Assembly: GCA_019415925.1 (NCBI GenBank)
Contig: DXYG01000028.1
Coordinates: 1 to 28,959 of the forward strand
Direction of reading: 5' to 3'
DNA: 28,959 nt
Source: Clostridiales bacterium
Lineage (GTDB): Bacteria; Bacillota; Clostridia; Oscillospirales; Acutalibacteraceae
Part shown: positions 8,024 to 16,035 of the stretch, one piece after another
How the letters are laid out: each line of letters opens with the position of its first letter
Numbering within the stretch: the stretch's first letter is position 1
Translations under genes and position numbers: made by a program
The notes under the pieces: model-generated
Told to the model about the DNA's origin: nothing
Database searches by the model: none
The model's input: the letters and a program-made list of their open reading frames with translations, nothing else

Positions 8024-8566
8024 TTATTTGCCCTTACCGGCCTTGCCTTCCTTGCGGCGGATAACTTCGTCAGCGTACTTAATACCCTTGCCCTTATAAG
8101 GCTCCGGCGGACGCTTTTCTCTTACTTCGGCAGCAAACTGACCAACCTTTTGCTTATCAATGCCGACAATAATGATTTTGTTGGGATCGGGAACTTCAAT
8201 CTTGATGTCGTCTGTATCCTCAACGATAACCTGGTGTGAATAACCGAGGTTCATAACGCACTTGTTACCCTGCTTCTGAACACGGTAACCAACGCCGTTA
8301 ACTTCAAGCACCTTCTTGTAGCCTTCGGTAACACCTACAACCATATTGTTGATGAGTGTTCTTGTAAGACCGTGAAGTGAGCGGTTTTCTTTAGTGTCAT
8401 CGGGACGAGTAACCTCGATTACGTCGCCCTTGATTTCAACTGTCATAGCCTGATTGTATGCGAAATCAAGTGTGCCCTTGGGACCTTTGACAGTGATAAC
8501 GCCGTCAGCGATAGACGCTGTAACACCGGCGGGAATATTTATAGGTTTTCTTCCAATTCGAGACAT
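8024..8566 (-). CDS. rplF: 50S ribosomal protein L6
   Basis: Large-subunit protein near the GTPase-associated region, built from two similar domains. The start MSRIGRKPINIPAG (8566) has GAGGTGCGAAA upstream and gives 180 residues; seven extra in-frame codons upstream are not needed. The C-terminal signature PEPYKGKGIKYADEVIRRKEGK is intact. Confidence 0.97.
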   Translation of the reverse strand: MSRIGRKPINIPAGVTASIADGVITVKGPKGTLDFAYNQAMTVEIKGDVIEVTRPDDTKENRSLHGLTRTLINNMVVGVTEGYKKVLEVNGVGYRVQKQGNKCVMNLGYSHQVIVEDTDDIKIEVPDPNKIIIVGIDKQKVGQFAAEVREKRPPEPYKGKGIKYADEVIRRKEGKAGKGK

Positions 8567-8580
8567 TTTCGCACCTCCTC

Positions 8581-8979
8581 TTACCAAATGTAAGCGAGAA
8601 CTTCGCCGCCAATGTGCTCCTTACGTGCCTGACGGTCAGTCATAACACCCTTAGAGGTTGAAATAATGGCAATTCCGAGTCCCTTCATTACCTTCGGCAT
8701 ATCTTCTGCATTGCTGTAAATACGTAAACCGGGCTTTGATACACGGCGAAGACCTGTGATAACAGGAGTCTTGCCGTCAACATACTTAAGAGTAACCTTA
8801 ATTACGCCCTGCTTGCCGTCTTCTATAACTGTGAAATTCTTAATGTAGCCCTCATCAAGAAGAATCTGACAAATAGACTTCTTGAGTTTTGAAGCAGGAA
8901 TTTCAACAGAATCGTGCTTTGCTGAGTTAGCGTTACGAATTCTTGTAAGTAAATCAGCAATTGTATCTGTAATCTGCAT
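8581..8979 (-). CDS. rpsH: 30S ribosomal protein S8
   Basis: Binds the central domain of 16S rRNA and organises its folding; in E. coli it regulates the spc operon. 132 residues: MQITDTIADLLTRIRNA at the N terminus and GLGIAIISTSKGVMTDRQAR near the C terminus, both typical. ATG after GGGAGGATAAAGGTA. Confidence 0.98.
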   Translation of the reverse strand: MQITDTIADLLTRIRNANSAKHDSVEIPASKLKKSICQILLDEGYIKNFTVIEDGKQGVIKVTLKYVDGKTPVITGLRRVSKPGLRIYSNAEDMPKVMKGLGIAIISTSKGVMTDRQARKEHIGGEVLAYIW

Positions 8980-8998
8980 TACCTTTATCCTCCCTTGC

Positions 8999-9184
8999 TT
9001 ACCAGCTTGCTTTCTTTACGCCCGGAATTTCGCCCTTGTAAGCGAGCTCACGGAAGCAAATACGACAAATACCATACTTGCGGAGGTAGGCGTGTGGTCT
9101 ACCACAGATATTACATCTTGAATACTCTCTTGTCGAGAATTTCTGCTTTCTCTGCTGCTTTACTTTCATTGAAGTTTTAGCCAC
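8999..9184 (-). CDS. rpsZ: 30S ribosomal protein S14, zinc type
   Basis: Short S14 (61 residues) of the head of the 30S subunit. Zinc ligands are C24, C27, C40 and C43 (CNICGRPHAYLRKYGICRIC), marking the zinc-dependent form encoded in the spc operon of Firmicutes. The start codon is GTG (9182-9184) with GGAGGGATTGTT upstream. No zinc-free S14 paralogue occurs in this window. Confidence 0.97.
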   Translation of the reverse strand: MAKTSMKVKQQRKQKFSTREYSRCNICGRPHAYLRKYGICRICFRELAYKGEIPGVKKASW

Positions 9185-9196
9185 AACAATCCCTCC

Positions 9197-9736
9197 TTAC
9201 TTTGAAAACGGTGCGCCCATGAGAGTTAAAAGCTCACGAGCTTCTTCGTCTGTCTGTGCTGTGGTAACGAAGCAAATGTCCATACCACGAACCTTGTCAA
9301 TCTTGTCATAATCAATTTCAGGGAAAATGAGCTGCTCTTTGAGGCCCATATTGTAGTTTCCTCTGCCGTCGAAAGAGTTGGGGTTGATACCTCTGAAGTC
9401 TCTTACACGGGGAAGAGCTACGTTGAAGAGTCTGTCGAGGAACTCGTACATTCTCTCGCCTCTTAAAGTAACCTTACAGCCAATCGGCATTCCTTCTCTG
9501 ATTTTGAAGTTAGCAACTGATTTTCTTGCTCTGCACACGAGAGGCTTCTGACCTGTGATGGCAGAAAGGTCTGTGCAGATAGCATCGATTACCTTTGAGT
9601 TTTCTTTAGCTTCGCCTGCGCCTACGTTGATAACGATTTTATCAAGCTTGGGAATCTGCATAGTGCTCTTGTAGGAGAACTTTTTCATAAGAGCAGGTGC
9701 AACTTCTTTTGAATAATATTCTTTAAGTCTTGCCAT
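9197..9736 (-). CDS. rplE: 50S ribosomal protein L5
   Basis: 5S rRNA-binding protein that contacts the P-site tRNA from the central protuberance. 179 residues starting MARLKEYYSKEVAPALMKKF, with the blocks KLDKIVINVGAGEA, LTGQKP-like ITGQKPLVCRARKSVANFKIR-type segment, and RDFRGINPNSFDGRGNYNMG. The ATG is preceded by GGAGGAAATAAG. Confidence 0.98.
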   Translation of the reverse strand: MARLKEYYSKEVAPALMKKFSYKSTMQIPKLDKIVINVGAGEAKENSKVIDAICTDLSAITGQKPLVCRARKSVANFKIREGMPIGCKVTLRGERMYEFLDRLFNVALPRVRDFRGINPNSFDGRGNYNMGLKEQLIFPEIDYDKIDKVRGMDICFVTTAQTDEEARELLTLMGAPFSK

Positions 9737-9750
9737 ATCTTATTTCCTCC

Positions 9751-10068
9751 TTACAGTGATTCCTTGCACTTAGCGCAGATTCTGCCCTTAGAGCCGTCCT
9801 CAAAAATCTTGTGAGCAACTCTTGTGGGCTTCTTGCATCTGGGGCATACAATCTGAACCTTGGAAGCATACATAGCGCCCTCAGCCTTGATGATACCGCC
9901 CTGATCGCCCATCTTTCTGGGCTTAACGTGCTTAGAAACCATATTAACTTTCTCTACGATAACCTTGCCTTCTTTGGGGCTGACAGCCAGAACCTGACCT
10001 TTTTTGCCCTTGTCCTTACCGCTGATAACGATAACGGTGTCGCCTGTTTTTACATGAACCTTATTCAT
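9751..10068 (-). CDS. rplX: 50S ribosomal protein L24
   Basis: Assembly-initiator protein bound at the 5' end of 23S rRNA. The KOW motif is near the N terminus (GDTVIVISGKDKGKKGQVL). At 105 residues it carries the two CxxC pairs (CPRC and CAKC) of the C-terminal zinc-knuckle-like end seen in many Gram-positive L24 proteins. The start ATG follows GGAGGTGTCACA. Confidence 0.97.
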   Translation of the reverse strand: MNKVHVKTGDTVIVISGKDKGKKGQVLAVSPKEGKVIVEKVNMVSKHVKPRKMGDQGGIIKAEGAMYASKVQIVCPRCKKPTRVAHKIFEDGSKGRICAKCKESL

Positions 10069-10083
10069 TGTGACACCTCCAAA

Positions 10084-10452
10084 TTAAAGTACTTCGGGAG
10101 CGAGAGAAAGAATCTTCATAAAGTCCTTGTCACGAAGCTCTCTTGCTACCGGTCCGAAGATACGAGTACCCTTGGGGTTCTTATCTTCCTTAATGATAAC
10201 AGCCGCATTTTCATCAAAGCGGATGTATGTGCCGTCTTCACGTCTTACGCCCTTTGCAGAACGAACAACTACGGCTCTTACAACGTCGCCTTTTTTAACA
10301 ACACCGCCGGGTGCTGCTTTTTTAACCGAGGCAACAATAATATCGCCAATGTTGGCATATCTCCTTCTGGTACCGCCGAGTACACGAATGCACATAAGTT
10401 CCTTTGCGCCGGTGTTGTCGGCAACCTTGAGGATGGTTTGCTGTTGAATCAC
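10084..10452 (-). CDS. rplN: 50S ribosomal protein L14
   Basis: Intersubunit-bridge protein of the 50S subunit, 122 residues. It has the family signature GVVKKGDVVRAVVVRSAKGV and the C-terminal GTRIFGPVARELRDKDFMKI. The start codon is GTG (10450-10452) with AAGGAGGAATACACT upstream, giving the usual MIQQQTILKVADNTGAK N terminus. Confidence 0.98.
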   Translation of the reverse strand: MIQQQTILKVADNTGAKELMCIRVLGGTRRRYANIGDIIVASVKKAAPGGVVKKGDVVRAVVVRSAKGVRREDGTYIRFDENAAVIIKEDKNPKGTRIFGPVARELRDKDFMKILSLAPEVL

Positions 10453-10485
10453 AGTGTATTCCTCCTTTTCTCAAAGCCGCTAAAC

Positions 10486-10743
10486 TTATTTAGCTTTCTC
10501 AATAATCTCGACGAGTCTCCATCTTTTATCCTTAGAAAGAGGACGGGTCTCCATAACCTTTACACGGTCGCCGATATTGCACTCATTGTTCTCGTCGTGT
10601 GCCTTAAAGCGAACCGTACGCTTAACAATTTTGTTATAAAGCTTATGCTTTACGCTGTCTTCAACGGCAACAACGATTGTTTTGTCCATCTTGTTGCTTA
10701 CAACCTTGCCGACAACGGTTTTTCTCATATTTCTTTCACTCAC
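10486..10743 (-). CDS. rpsQ: 30S ribosomal protein S17
   Basis: OB-fold protein binding the 5' domain of 16S rRNA. 85 residues with RKTVVGKVVSNKMDKTIVVA and the conserved C-terminal CNIGDRVKVMETRPLSKDKRW. The start taken is GTG at 10741-10743, which has GAGGGGG at correct spacing; an ATG five codons later is possible but poorly spaced. Confidence 0.96.
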   Translation of the reverse strand: MSERNMRKTVVGKVVSNKMDKTIVVAVEDSVKHKLYNKIVKRTVRFKAHDENNECNIGDRVKVMETRPLSKDKRWRLVEIIEKAK

Positions 10744-10760
10744 TGTTAAGTCCCCCTCTC

Positions 10761-10964
10761 TTAAGCTTCTGTGCCGCTAAGTTCACGCTGACGAAGAATT
10801 GTTGAAACTCTTGCAATGTCCTTCTTTACGGCACCGATTCTGGATGAGTTTTCGAGCTGGTTAACAGCAAGCTGGAAACGAAGATTGAATAATTCTTCTT
10901 TGAGTTCTGTGAGCTTTGTCTGAAGCTCTTCAACTGACATTTCTCTGATTTCTGATGCTTTCAT
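10761..10964 (-). CDS. rpmC: 50S ribosomal protein L29
   Basis: Two-helix protein at the exit tunnel, near the docking site for trigger factor and SRP. 67 residues with the typical EELFNLRFQLAVNQLENSSR helix. Its ATG overlaps the rplP stop codon by one base (TAATG) and its GAGGAGGGTGAG Shine-Dalgarno lies inside rplP, so it is translationally coupled. Confidence 0.97.
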   Translation of the reverse strand: MKASEIREMSVEELQTKLTELKEELFNLRFQLAVNQLENSSRIGAVKKDIARVSTILRQRELSGTEA

Positions 10965-11383
10965 TACTGCTCACCCTCCTCTTTTTTAACAAACTTGCAC
11001 TTAATGGGAAGCTTTGTTGATGCAAGACGAAGTGCTTCTCTTGCTGTGGCTTCATCTACGCCTGCGAGCTCAAACATAACTCTGCCGGGCTTAACTACTG
11101 CAACCCAGTATTCGGGTGAACCTTTACCTGAACCCATTCGTGTTTCAGCAGGCTTTGCTGTAACAGGCTTGTCAGGGAAAATCTTAATCCAAACTTTACC
11201 GAATCTTTTGCAGTAACGTGTCATAGCGATACGGGCAGCCTCAATCTGGTTTGAGGTGATCCATGCAGGCTCAATAGCCTGAAGACCGTACTCACCGTAA
11301 GTAACCTTGTTACCACGAAGAGCCTTACCTGTCATACGACCTCTGTGTACTCTTCTGTACTTAACTCTCTTAGGTAATAACAT
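10964..11383 (-). CDS. rplP: 50S ribosomal protein L16
   Basis: Organises the A-site/peptidyl-transferase region of the 50S subunit. 139 residues starting MLLPKRVKYRRVHRGRMTG, with the conserved RMGSGKGSPEYWVAVVKPG loop. Its start overlaps the rpsC stop by one base (TAATG), and AAGGAGG lies within the rpsC 3' end. Confidence 0.98.
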   Translation of the reverse strand: MLLPKRVKYRRVHRGRMTGKALRGNKVTYGEYGLQAIEPAWITSNQIEAARIAMTRYCKRFGKVWIKIFPDKPVTAKPAETRMGSGKGSPEYWVAVVKPGRVMFELAGVDEATAREALRLASTKLPIKCKFVKKEEGEQ

Positions 11384-12054
11384 TACTTTCTGCCTCCTTC
11401 TCTGCGGGGCTTTCTTGACTTAACTTCGTTTAAAACTTCGCCTTTGTAAAGCCAAACCTTAACGCCGATTTTACCGTAGGTTGTGTTAGCCTCTGCAAAA
11501 CCGTAGTCGATGTCGGCACGAAGTGTCTGAAGCGGAATTGTGCCCTCGTGATACTGCTCCGAACGAGCAATTTCAGCACCGCCGAGACGGCCTGAACACA
11601 TAACCTTAATACCTTTTGCTCCACGGCGCATTGCGTTGCCGATAGCCTGCTTCATAGCACGACGGAAAGAAACTCTCTTTTCGAGCTGCTGAGCAATGCT
11701 CTCTGCTGCGAGCTGTGCGTCAAGCTCGGGAGCCTTTACTTCAACAATGTTGATTGCAACGGGCTTGTTAAGGAATTTTTCACACTGAGTCTTGAGCTTC
11801 TCAATTTCAGAGCCGCCCTTACCGATAACAAGACCGGGCTTTGCGCAGTGAATGCTGATTCTTACTCTTTTGCCGTCACGCTCAATTTCAATCTTTGAGA
11901 TACCGAAGTTGTAAAGCTGAGCCTTCAGAGTTTTACGGAGGTTGTAGTCCTCAACGAGTGTAGCTCCGAAGTCCTTTTTGTTTGCAAACCAACGGGAATC
12001 CCAATCTTTAATAACACCGACACGAAGACCGTGCGGATTTACTTTCTGACCCAT
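11383..12054 (-). CDS. rpsC: 30S ribosomal protein S3
   Basis: Forms part of the mRNA entry channel. 223 residues: N terminus MGQKVNPHGLRVGVIKDWDS, a KH type 2 domain with the GLVIGKGGSEIEKL loop (about residues 75-88), and the C-terminal domain with RLGGAEIARSEQYHEGTIPL and YGKIGVKVWLYKGE. Starts after GGGGAGGTTTAAAT. Confidence 0.98.
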   Translation of the reverse strand: MGQKVNPHGLRVGVIKDWDSRWFANKKDFGATLVEDYNLRKTLKAQLYNFGISKIEIERDGKRVRISIHCAKPGLVIGKGGSEIEKLKTQCEKFLNKPVAINIVEVKAPELDAQLAAESIAQQLEKRVSFRRAMKQAIGNAMRRGAKGIKVMCSGRLGGAEIARSEQYHEGTIPLQTLRADIDYGFAEANTTYGKIGVKVWLYKGEVLNEVKSRKPRREGGRK

Positions 12055-12068
12055 ATTTAAACCTCCCC

Positions 12069-12407
12069 TTAGTCTTCTTTTTCCTTGAGAACGAGGGTAA
12101 TGTGAGAAGTTCTCTTGTTAATTCTGAACGCTCTGCCATGATCTCTCGGACGAATTCTTTTAAGGATGGGGCCTGCTGTAGCGTTGCAAGCTGCAACGTA
12201 GAGCTTGGATACATCCATATCATGGTTGTTCTCAGCATTTGCCATAGCTGACTTGAGCAGCTTTAAAAGCGGCTCGCAAGCGGCCTTGGGAGTGTGCTTA
12301 AGAACAGCTTCCGCATATCTGACGTCCTTGCCTCTGATAAGGTCAAGAACAACGCCAACCTTGCGGGGTGAAATACGAACAAATTTAGCATTTGCCTTTG
12401 CTTCCAT
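12069..12407 (-). CDS. rplV: 50S ribosomal protein L22
   Basis: Lines the nascent-peptide exit tunnel through an extended beta-hairpin. 112 residues from the ATG at 12407, which follows AAGGAG by about 10 nt. An in-frame TTG two codons upstream is too close to the Shine-Dalgarno. The family blocks KFVRISPRKVGVVLDLIRGK and RDHGRAFRINKRTSHITLVL (tunnel hairpin) are clear. Confidence 0.97.
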   Translation of the reverse strand: MEAKANAKFVRISPRKVGVVLDLIRGKDVRYAEAVLKHTPKAACEPLLKLLKSAMANAENNHDMDVSKLYVAACNATAGPILKRIRPRDHGRAFRINKRTSHITLVLKEKED

Positions 12408-12427
12408 CTGCAATACTCTCCTTCCGC

Positions 12428-12700
12428 TTATTTGCTTGTTTTTGAACCGGCATGACCCTTGAAGGTTCTTGTAGGAGCAAACTCGCCGAGCTTGTGACCT
12501 ACCATATCTTCAGTAACATATACCGGAACGTGCTTACGGCCGTCGTGAACGGCGAATGTGTGACCAACGAACTCAGGGAAAATTGTTGAACTTCTTGACC
12601 AAGTCTTTAAAATTCTCTTTTCGCCCTTTTCGTTCATTTCAAGAACCCTTTTGAGCAGTACAGGCTGAACAAAGGGACCCTTTTTAGTACTTCTACTCAT
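12428..12700 (-). CDS. rpsS: 30S ribosomal protein S19
   Basis: Head protein that pairs with S13 near the A site. 90 residues: MSRSTKKGPFVQPVLLKRV at the start and the C-terminal signature YVTEDMVGHKLGEFAPTRTF. ATG after AAAGGAGCTTATAACT. Order rplB-rpsS-rplV is canonical. Confidence 0.98.
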   Translation of the reverse strand: MSRSTKKGPFVQPVLLKRVLEMNEKGEKRILKTWSRSSTIFPEFVGHTFAVHDGRKHVPVYVTEDMVGHKLGEFAPTRTFKGHAGSKTSK

Positions 12701-12723
12701 AGTTATAAGCTCCTTTCTCTGCC

Positions 12724-13557
12724 TTACTTACCGTTTCTTCTTCTTACGATAAGCTTATCGCTGCTCTTGTTGTTCTTACGAGTCTTATAGCCGAGTGCGG
12801 GCTTACCCCAAGGGGTTACAGGGCCCGGACGGCCAACCGGTGACTTACCCTCACCACCGCCGTGCGGGTGGTCGTTCGGGTTCATAACAGAACCGCGGAC
12901 TGTGGGACGCCAGCCCATATTTCTCTTACGGCCGGCTTTACCGATTTTAACGTTTTCGTGGTCAATGTTGCCTACCTGACCGATAGTAGCCATACAGCTT
13001 TCGGGAACATTTCTGAGCTCGCCTGAAGGAAGTCTTAACAGAGCAAGTCCGTTTTCCTTAGCCATGAGCTGTGCCATGTTACCTGCCGAACGGGCAAGCT
13101 GTGCGCCTCTGCCGGGGTAAAGCTCAACATTGTGAATGAATGTACCTACAGGAATTGCTGTAAGCGGAAGTGCGTTGCCGGGCTTGATGTCGGCATTAGC
13201 ACCTGCTACTACCTTGTCGCCTACTTTAAGTCCCTCGGGAGCGATAATGTAAGCTTTTTCACCGTCGGTATACTCTACAAGAGCGATGAATGCCGAACGG
13301 TTAGGATCGTACTCTAATGTTTTTACTGTACCTTCAACGTCAAACTTCTGACGCTTGAAGTCAATGATACGGTACTTTCTGCGGTTACCGCCGCCTCTGT
13401 GGCGAACGGTGATTCTGCCGTAGCTGTTGCGGCCTGACTTCTTGTTTAAAGGAGCAAGCAGGCTCTTTTCGGGCTCAACCTTTGAAAGGACCGAATAATC
13501 TGTAACCGACATATTTCTTCTTGAGTTAATGGTCGGCTTATAAACTTTAATGGCCAT
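12724..13557 (-). CDS. rplB: 50S ribosomal protein L2
   Basis: Required for subunit association and peptidyl-transferase assembly. 277 residues. The C-terminal region holds the RGSVMNPNDHPHGGGEGKSP segment with the conserved histidine implicated in activity. The N-terminal RITVRHRGGGNRRKYRIIDF is also conserved. The 79-nt gap before it (13558-13636) is unusually long for this operon and holds a small GGGAAA/TTTCCC hairpin (13588-13605) of unknown meaning. Confidence 0.98.
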   Translation of the reverse strand: MAIKVYKPTINSRRNMSVTDYSVLSKVEPEKSLLAPLNKKSGRNSYGRITVRHRGGGNRRKYRIIDFKRQKFDVEGTVKTLEYDPNRSAFIALVEYTDGEKAYIIAPEGLKVGDKVVAGANADIKPGNALPLTAIPVGTFIHNVELYPGRGAQLARSAGNMAQLMAKENGLALLRLPSGELRNVPESCMATIGQVGNIDHENVKIGKAGRKRNMGWRPTVRGSVMNPNDHPHGGGEGKSPVGRPGPVTPWGKPALGYKTRKNNKSSDKLIVRRRNGK

Positions 13558-13636
13558 TTGGTTTCACTCTCCTCATGATGGCTTTGCGGGAAAATGGCGT
13601 TTCCCATACATTCTGCCTGAATTATTTATTTCAGAC

Positions 13637-13930
13637 TTACATCATGCCTTCAAAAAATTCGATAGGCTTGCTGTCTTCTGTTAATGTTACGATTGCTTTC
13701 TTCCAGCTCTTTGTGTAGCCGCCGTTGTTTCTGCCCTGACGGCGGAACTTACCTCTTACGCTTACGGTGTTAACCTTTGCAACCTTAACCTTGAAGATTT
13801 CTTCGCAAGCTTTTGCAATTTCAATTTTGTTAGCTGTCTTAGCTACTTCAAAGGTATATACCTTATTAACTGCGCCGAGCATACTTTTTTCAGTGATAAC
13901 GGGGCGAATTACGATGTCATGAGCTATCAT
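13637..13930 (-). CDS. rplW: 50S ribosomal protein L23
   Basis: Main docking site for trigger factor and SRP at the tunnel exit. 97 residues with IVIRPVITEKSM at the N terminus and VKVAKVNTVSVRGKFRRQGR in the middle. It overlaps the rplD stop by four bases (ATGA), with GGAGG within the rplD 3' end, indicating translational coupling. Confidence 0.97.
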   Translation of the reverse strand: MIAHDIVIRPVITEKSMLGAVNKVYTFEVAKTANKIEIAKACEEIFKVKVAKVNTVSVRGKFRRQGRNNGGYTKSWKKAIVTLTEDSKPIEFFEGMM

Positions 13931-14550
13931 GCATATACCTCCTCTATCTTGCTTACAGCGTCCTTGACGATAACGAGCTTGTCAGCATTTAAAATGTCAT
14001 AAACATTGAGTGTGTTGACCTGAGCTGTCTTAACGCCGGGAATGTTGTTAGCTGATTTGATAACCTTGCTGTCAACTGCGGGAAGAACGATGAGAGCCTT
14101 TTTGTCAGCTCCGATTGCGTTGAGCATAGCAACGATTGTCTTTGTCTTGTATTCATCCATTGTGATTGAATCAACAACGATGATTTCGTTTTCCTTAGCC
14201 TTTGAAGAGAAAGCTGACTTCATAGCAAGTCTTCTTACCTTCTTGTTTACAGAGAATCTGTAATCTCTTGGCTTGGGAGCAAACACGATACCGCCGTGTG
14301 TCCACTGCGGAGCACGGGTTGAACCCTGTCTTGCACGTCCTGTACCCTTCTGTCTCCAGGGCTTTTTGCCGCCGCCGGAAACTTCGGATCTTGTAAGAGC
14401 GGACTGTGTGCCCTGACGCTGTGCTGCGAGATAGCTTACTACTACCTGATGCATAACTGCTGCGTTGGGCTCAATACCGAATACGGAATCAGCAAGTTCG
14501 ATTGTACCGACATTGTTGCCTTCCATATTTACTACTGATAAACTTGGCAT
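13927..14550 (-). CDS. rplD: 50S ribosomal protein L4
   Basis: Exit-tunnel protein of 207 residues. The long tunnel loop is visible (SGGGKKPWRQKGTGRARQGS) with the following GGIVFAPKPRDYRFSVNKK. In E. coli, L4 also feeds back on the S10-operon leader by attenuation and translation control. The leader here carries a terminator of its own (15730-15761), so a similar role is conceivable but unproven. Confidence 0.98.
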   Translation of the reverse strand: MPSLSVVNMEGNNVGTIELADSVFGIEPNAAVMHQVVVSYLAAQRQGTQSALTRSEVSGGGKKPWRQKGTGRARQGSTRAPQWTHGGIVFAPKPRDYRFSVNKKVRRLAMKSAFSSKAKENEIIVVDSITMDEYKTKTIVAMLNAIGADKKALIVLPAVDSKVIKSANNIPGVKTAQVNTLNVYDILNADKLVIVKDAVSKIEEVYA

Positions 14551-14566
14551 TTATAATCCCCCTTCC

Positions 14567-15199
14567 TTAAGCCTTAACGGAATCTTTGAGTACAACGATT
14601 CCCTTATTTGGTCCGGGAACAGCACCCTTTACAGCAATGAGGTTGTTTTCAGCGTCAACCTTAACAACTGTGAGGTTCTGTACTGTTACCTGTTCTGCGC
14701 CGAGGTGACCTGCCATTCTCTTGCCCTTCCATACTCTTGAGGGTGAGGAGCAGGCACCGATTGAGCCGCCGTGACGAACGCAGGGGCCTGTACCGTGAGT
14801 TTCCTTGAGGCGGTGGAAGTTCCATCTCTTGATAACGCCTGCGGTACCCTTACCTTTGCTCTTGCCGGTTACGTCAATCTTGTCGCCGGGGGTGAATACG
14901 TCTGCTTTAACGAGGTCGCCTACGTTGTAAGCGTCTGTGTCGTTAAAACGGAACTCTTTAAGAGTTTTCTTGGGAGCTACGCCTGCTTTGTCAAAAAATC
15001 CCTTCATAGGCTTTGTAACCTTGTGGGGCTTTAAGTCGCCGTATCCCAGCTGAACGGATGCGTAGCCGTCGTTTTCAACTGTTTTCTTGGCTGTAACCAC
15101 GCAAGGGCCTGCCTCGATAACAGTTACGGGAATAACAATTCCCTTTTCATCGAAAATCTGTGTCATACCGATTTTCTTGCCGATGATTGCTTTCTGCAT
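14567..15199 (-). CDS. rplC: 50S ribosomal protein L3
   Basis: Early 23S rRNA-binding protein reaching the peptidyl-transferase centre. 210 residues, start MQKAIIGKKIGMTQIFDEKG, with the conserved RHGGSIGACSSPSRVWKGKR segment. AAGGAGGATACATTC precedes the ATG. The rpsJ-rplC spacer (15200-15275) holds a perfect 6-bp hairpin (GTTGGT/ACCAAC, 15226-15241) and a repeated TTGTAGGTT, neither of known function. Confidence 0.98.
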   Translation of the reverse strand: MQKAIIGKKIGMTQIFDEKGIVIPVTVIEAGPCVVTAKKTVENDGYASVQLGYGDLKPHKVTKPMKGFFDKAGVAPKKTLKEFRFNDTDAYNVGDLVKADVFTPGDKIDVTGKSKGKGTAGVIKRWNFHRLKETHGTGPCVRHGGSIGACSSPSRVWKGKRMAGHLGAEQVTVQNLTVVKVDAENNLIAVKGAVPGPNKGIVVLKDSVKA

Positions 15200-15275
15200 G
15201 AATGTATCCTCCTTGTAGGTTATTGGTTGGTTTGCACCAACGTGACCCTGTCTGCTTGTAGGTTGGTATCAGTGA

Positions 15276-15587
15276 TTATAACTTAATCTCGATATCAACG
15301 CCGGCAGGGAGCTCTAAGCTCATAAGAGCCTCGACTGTCTTGTTTGACGGTCTTAAGATGTCGATAAGACGCTTGTGGGTTCTCATCTCAAACTGCTCAC
15401 GGCTGTACTTGTACTTGTGAACAGCACGGAGAATTGTAACAACCTGCTTCTCAGTAGGGAGCGGAACGGGACCCGAAACTCTTGCGCCTGTGCGCTTAGC
15501 TGTAGCCACGATTCTCTCGGCTGACTGATCAACGAGCTGATGATCATAACCCTTTAATCTTATTCTAATCTTTTCCTTGACTGCCAT
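15276..15587 (-). CDS. rpsJ: 30S ribosomal protein S10
   Basis: Head protein of the 30S subunit, also NusE in antitermination complexes. 103 residues with IRIRLKGYDHQLVDQSAERI and the signature VSGPVPLPTEKQVVTILRA plus MRTHKRLIDI. First gene of the superoperon; the ATG has GGAGGCGACGATA upstream and a long leader in front. Confidence 0.98.
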   Translation of the reverse strand: MAVKEKIRIRLKGYDHQLVDQSAERIVATAKRTGARVSGPVPLPTEKQVVTILRAVHKYKYSREQFEMRTHKRLIDILRPSNKTVEALMSLELPAGVDIEIKL

Positions 15588-15929
15588 TATCGTCGCCTCC
15601 TTGAAATTCTTGTAGAACCTTCAACTCACCGCTTTTAAGGCTGCGAGCCTCGGCTCTTCGTAGTTGGCGGGCGTTTGCTTTCAAAAACTTTTTTTGAAAC
15701 TCTGCCGGGTGTTTCCTCACCCTGCATTAAAAAACCCGTTTAACTATTCAGTTAACCGGGAACGTCCTGAAAGCTTTTGAGCACAGCTATGGCAAAGCAA
15801 CCCTATTGACATAGTTATACTCTAATGATTCATAATAATCGCCCGGTTTAAAATCGGACATACTCCACGGAAAAACCGGCGAATTCGCCGCAACCTCCCG
15901 CTTCATCGCATATCTTGTGCAGTCACGCA
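15588..15929 (-). promoter_or_regulatory. Long structured leader of the S10 superoperon, candidate attenuator
   Basis: About 340 nt between the predicted transcription start and rpsJ, with no reading frame of note. In RNA order it holds: a 14-nt palindrome CGGCGAATTCGCCG (15877-15890); segment A CCGGTTT (15873-15879); segment B AAACCGGG (15842-15849); a weak CTATG/CATAG stem (15787-15814); and a terminator (15730-15761). B can pair either with A (7 bp) or with the 5' arm of the terminator (7 bp), giving mutually exclusive folds. Closer to rpsJ are a GGGTG/CACCC hairpin and a TTTCAAAAA/TTTTTGAAA hairpin. I do not recognise a T-box or a metabolite riboswitch. The ligand or protein sensed is unknown; L4 is a guess by analogy with E. 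coli. Confidence 0.6.
15730..15761 (-). terminator. Intrinsic terminator inside the S10 leader
   Basis: On the minus strand CCCGGTTAACT, a GAAT loop and AGTTAAACGGG form an 11-position stem with one G-A mismatch, followed by six T. It lies about 170 nt after the predicted start of transcription and 140 nt before rpsJ. Full termination here would silence the ribosomal operon, so it must be conditional. Confidence 0.7.
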
Positions 15930-15935
15930 AGGATT

Positions 15936-15964
15936 ATTATACAATGAAAGGGGGATTATTGCAA
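15936..15964 (-). promoter_or_regulatory. Sigma-A promoter of the S10-spc-alpha superoperon
   Basis: Minus strand: -35 TTGCAA (15959-15964), 17-nt spacer, perfect -10 TATAAT (15936-15941). Predicted start of transcription is about 15929. An A/T-rich stretch further upstream (15990-16020) might act as an UP element. It is divergent from the cobO promoter, whose -35 is about 70 bp away. Confidence 0.85.
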
Positions 15965-16035
15965 GGTTTTGCGAAAATTAATGAGTGTAGAAATTTTAGA
16001 TTATTTTAAAATATTTTTTGTATACTATGTACATA

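Noticed and set aside
9811..10749. Long plus-strand reading frame of 312 codons
   Set aside because: It is exactly antisense to rplX, rplN and rpsQ, has no ribosome binding site, and has no recognisable protein features.
15588..15929. T-box or metabolite riboswitch in the rpsJ leader
   Set aside because: No T-box sequence or known riboswitch core could be recognised; only competing helices and a terminator are supported.
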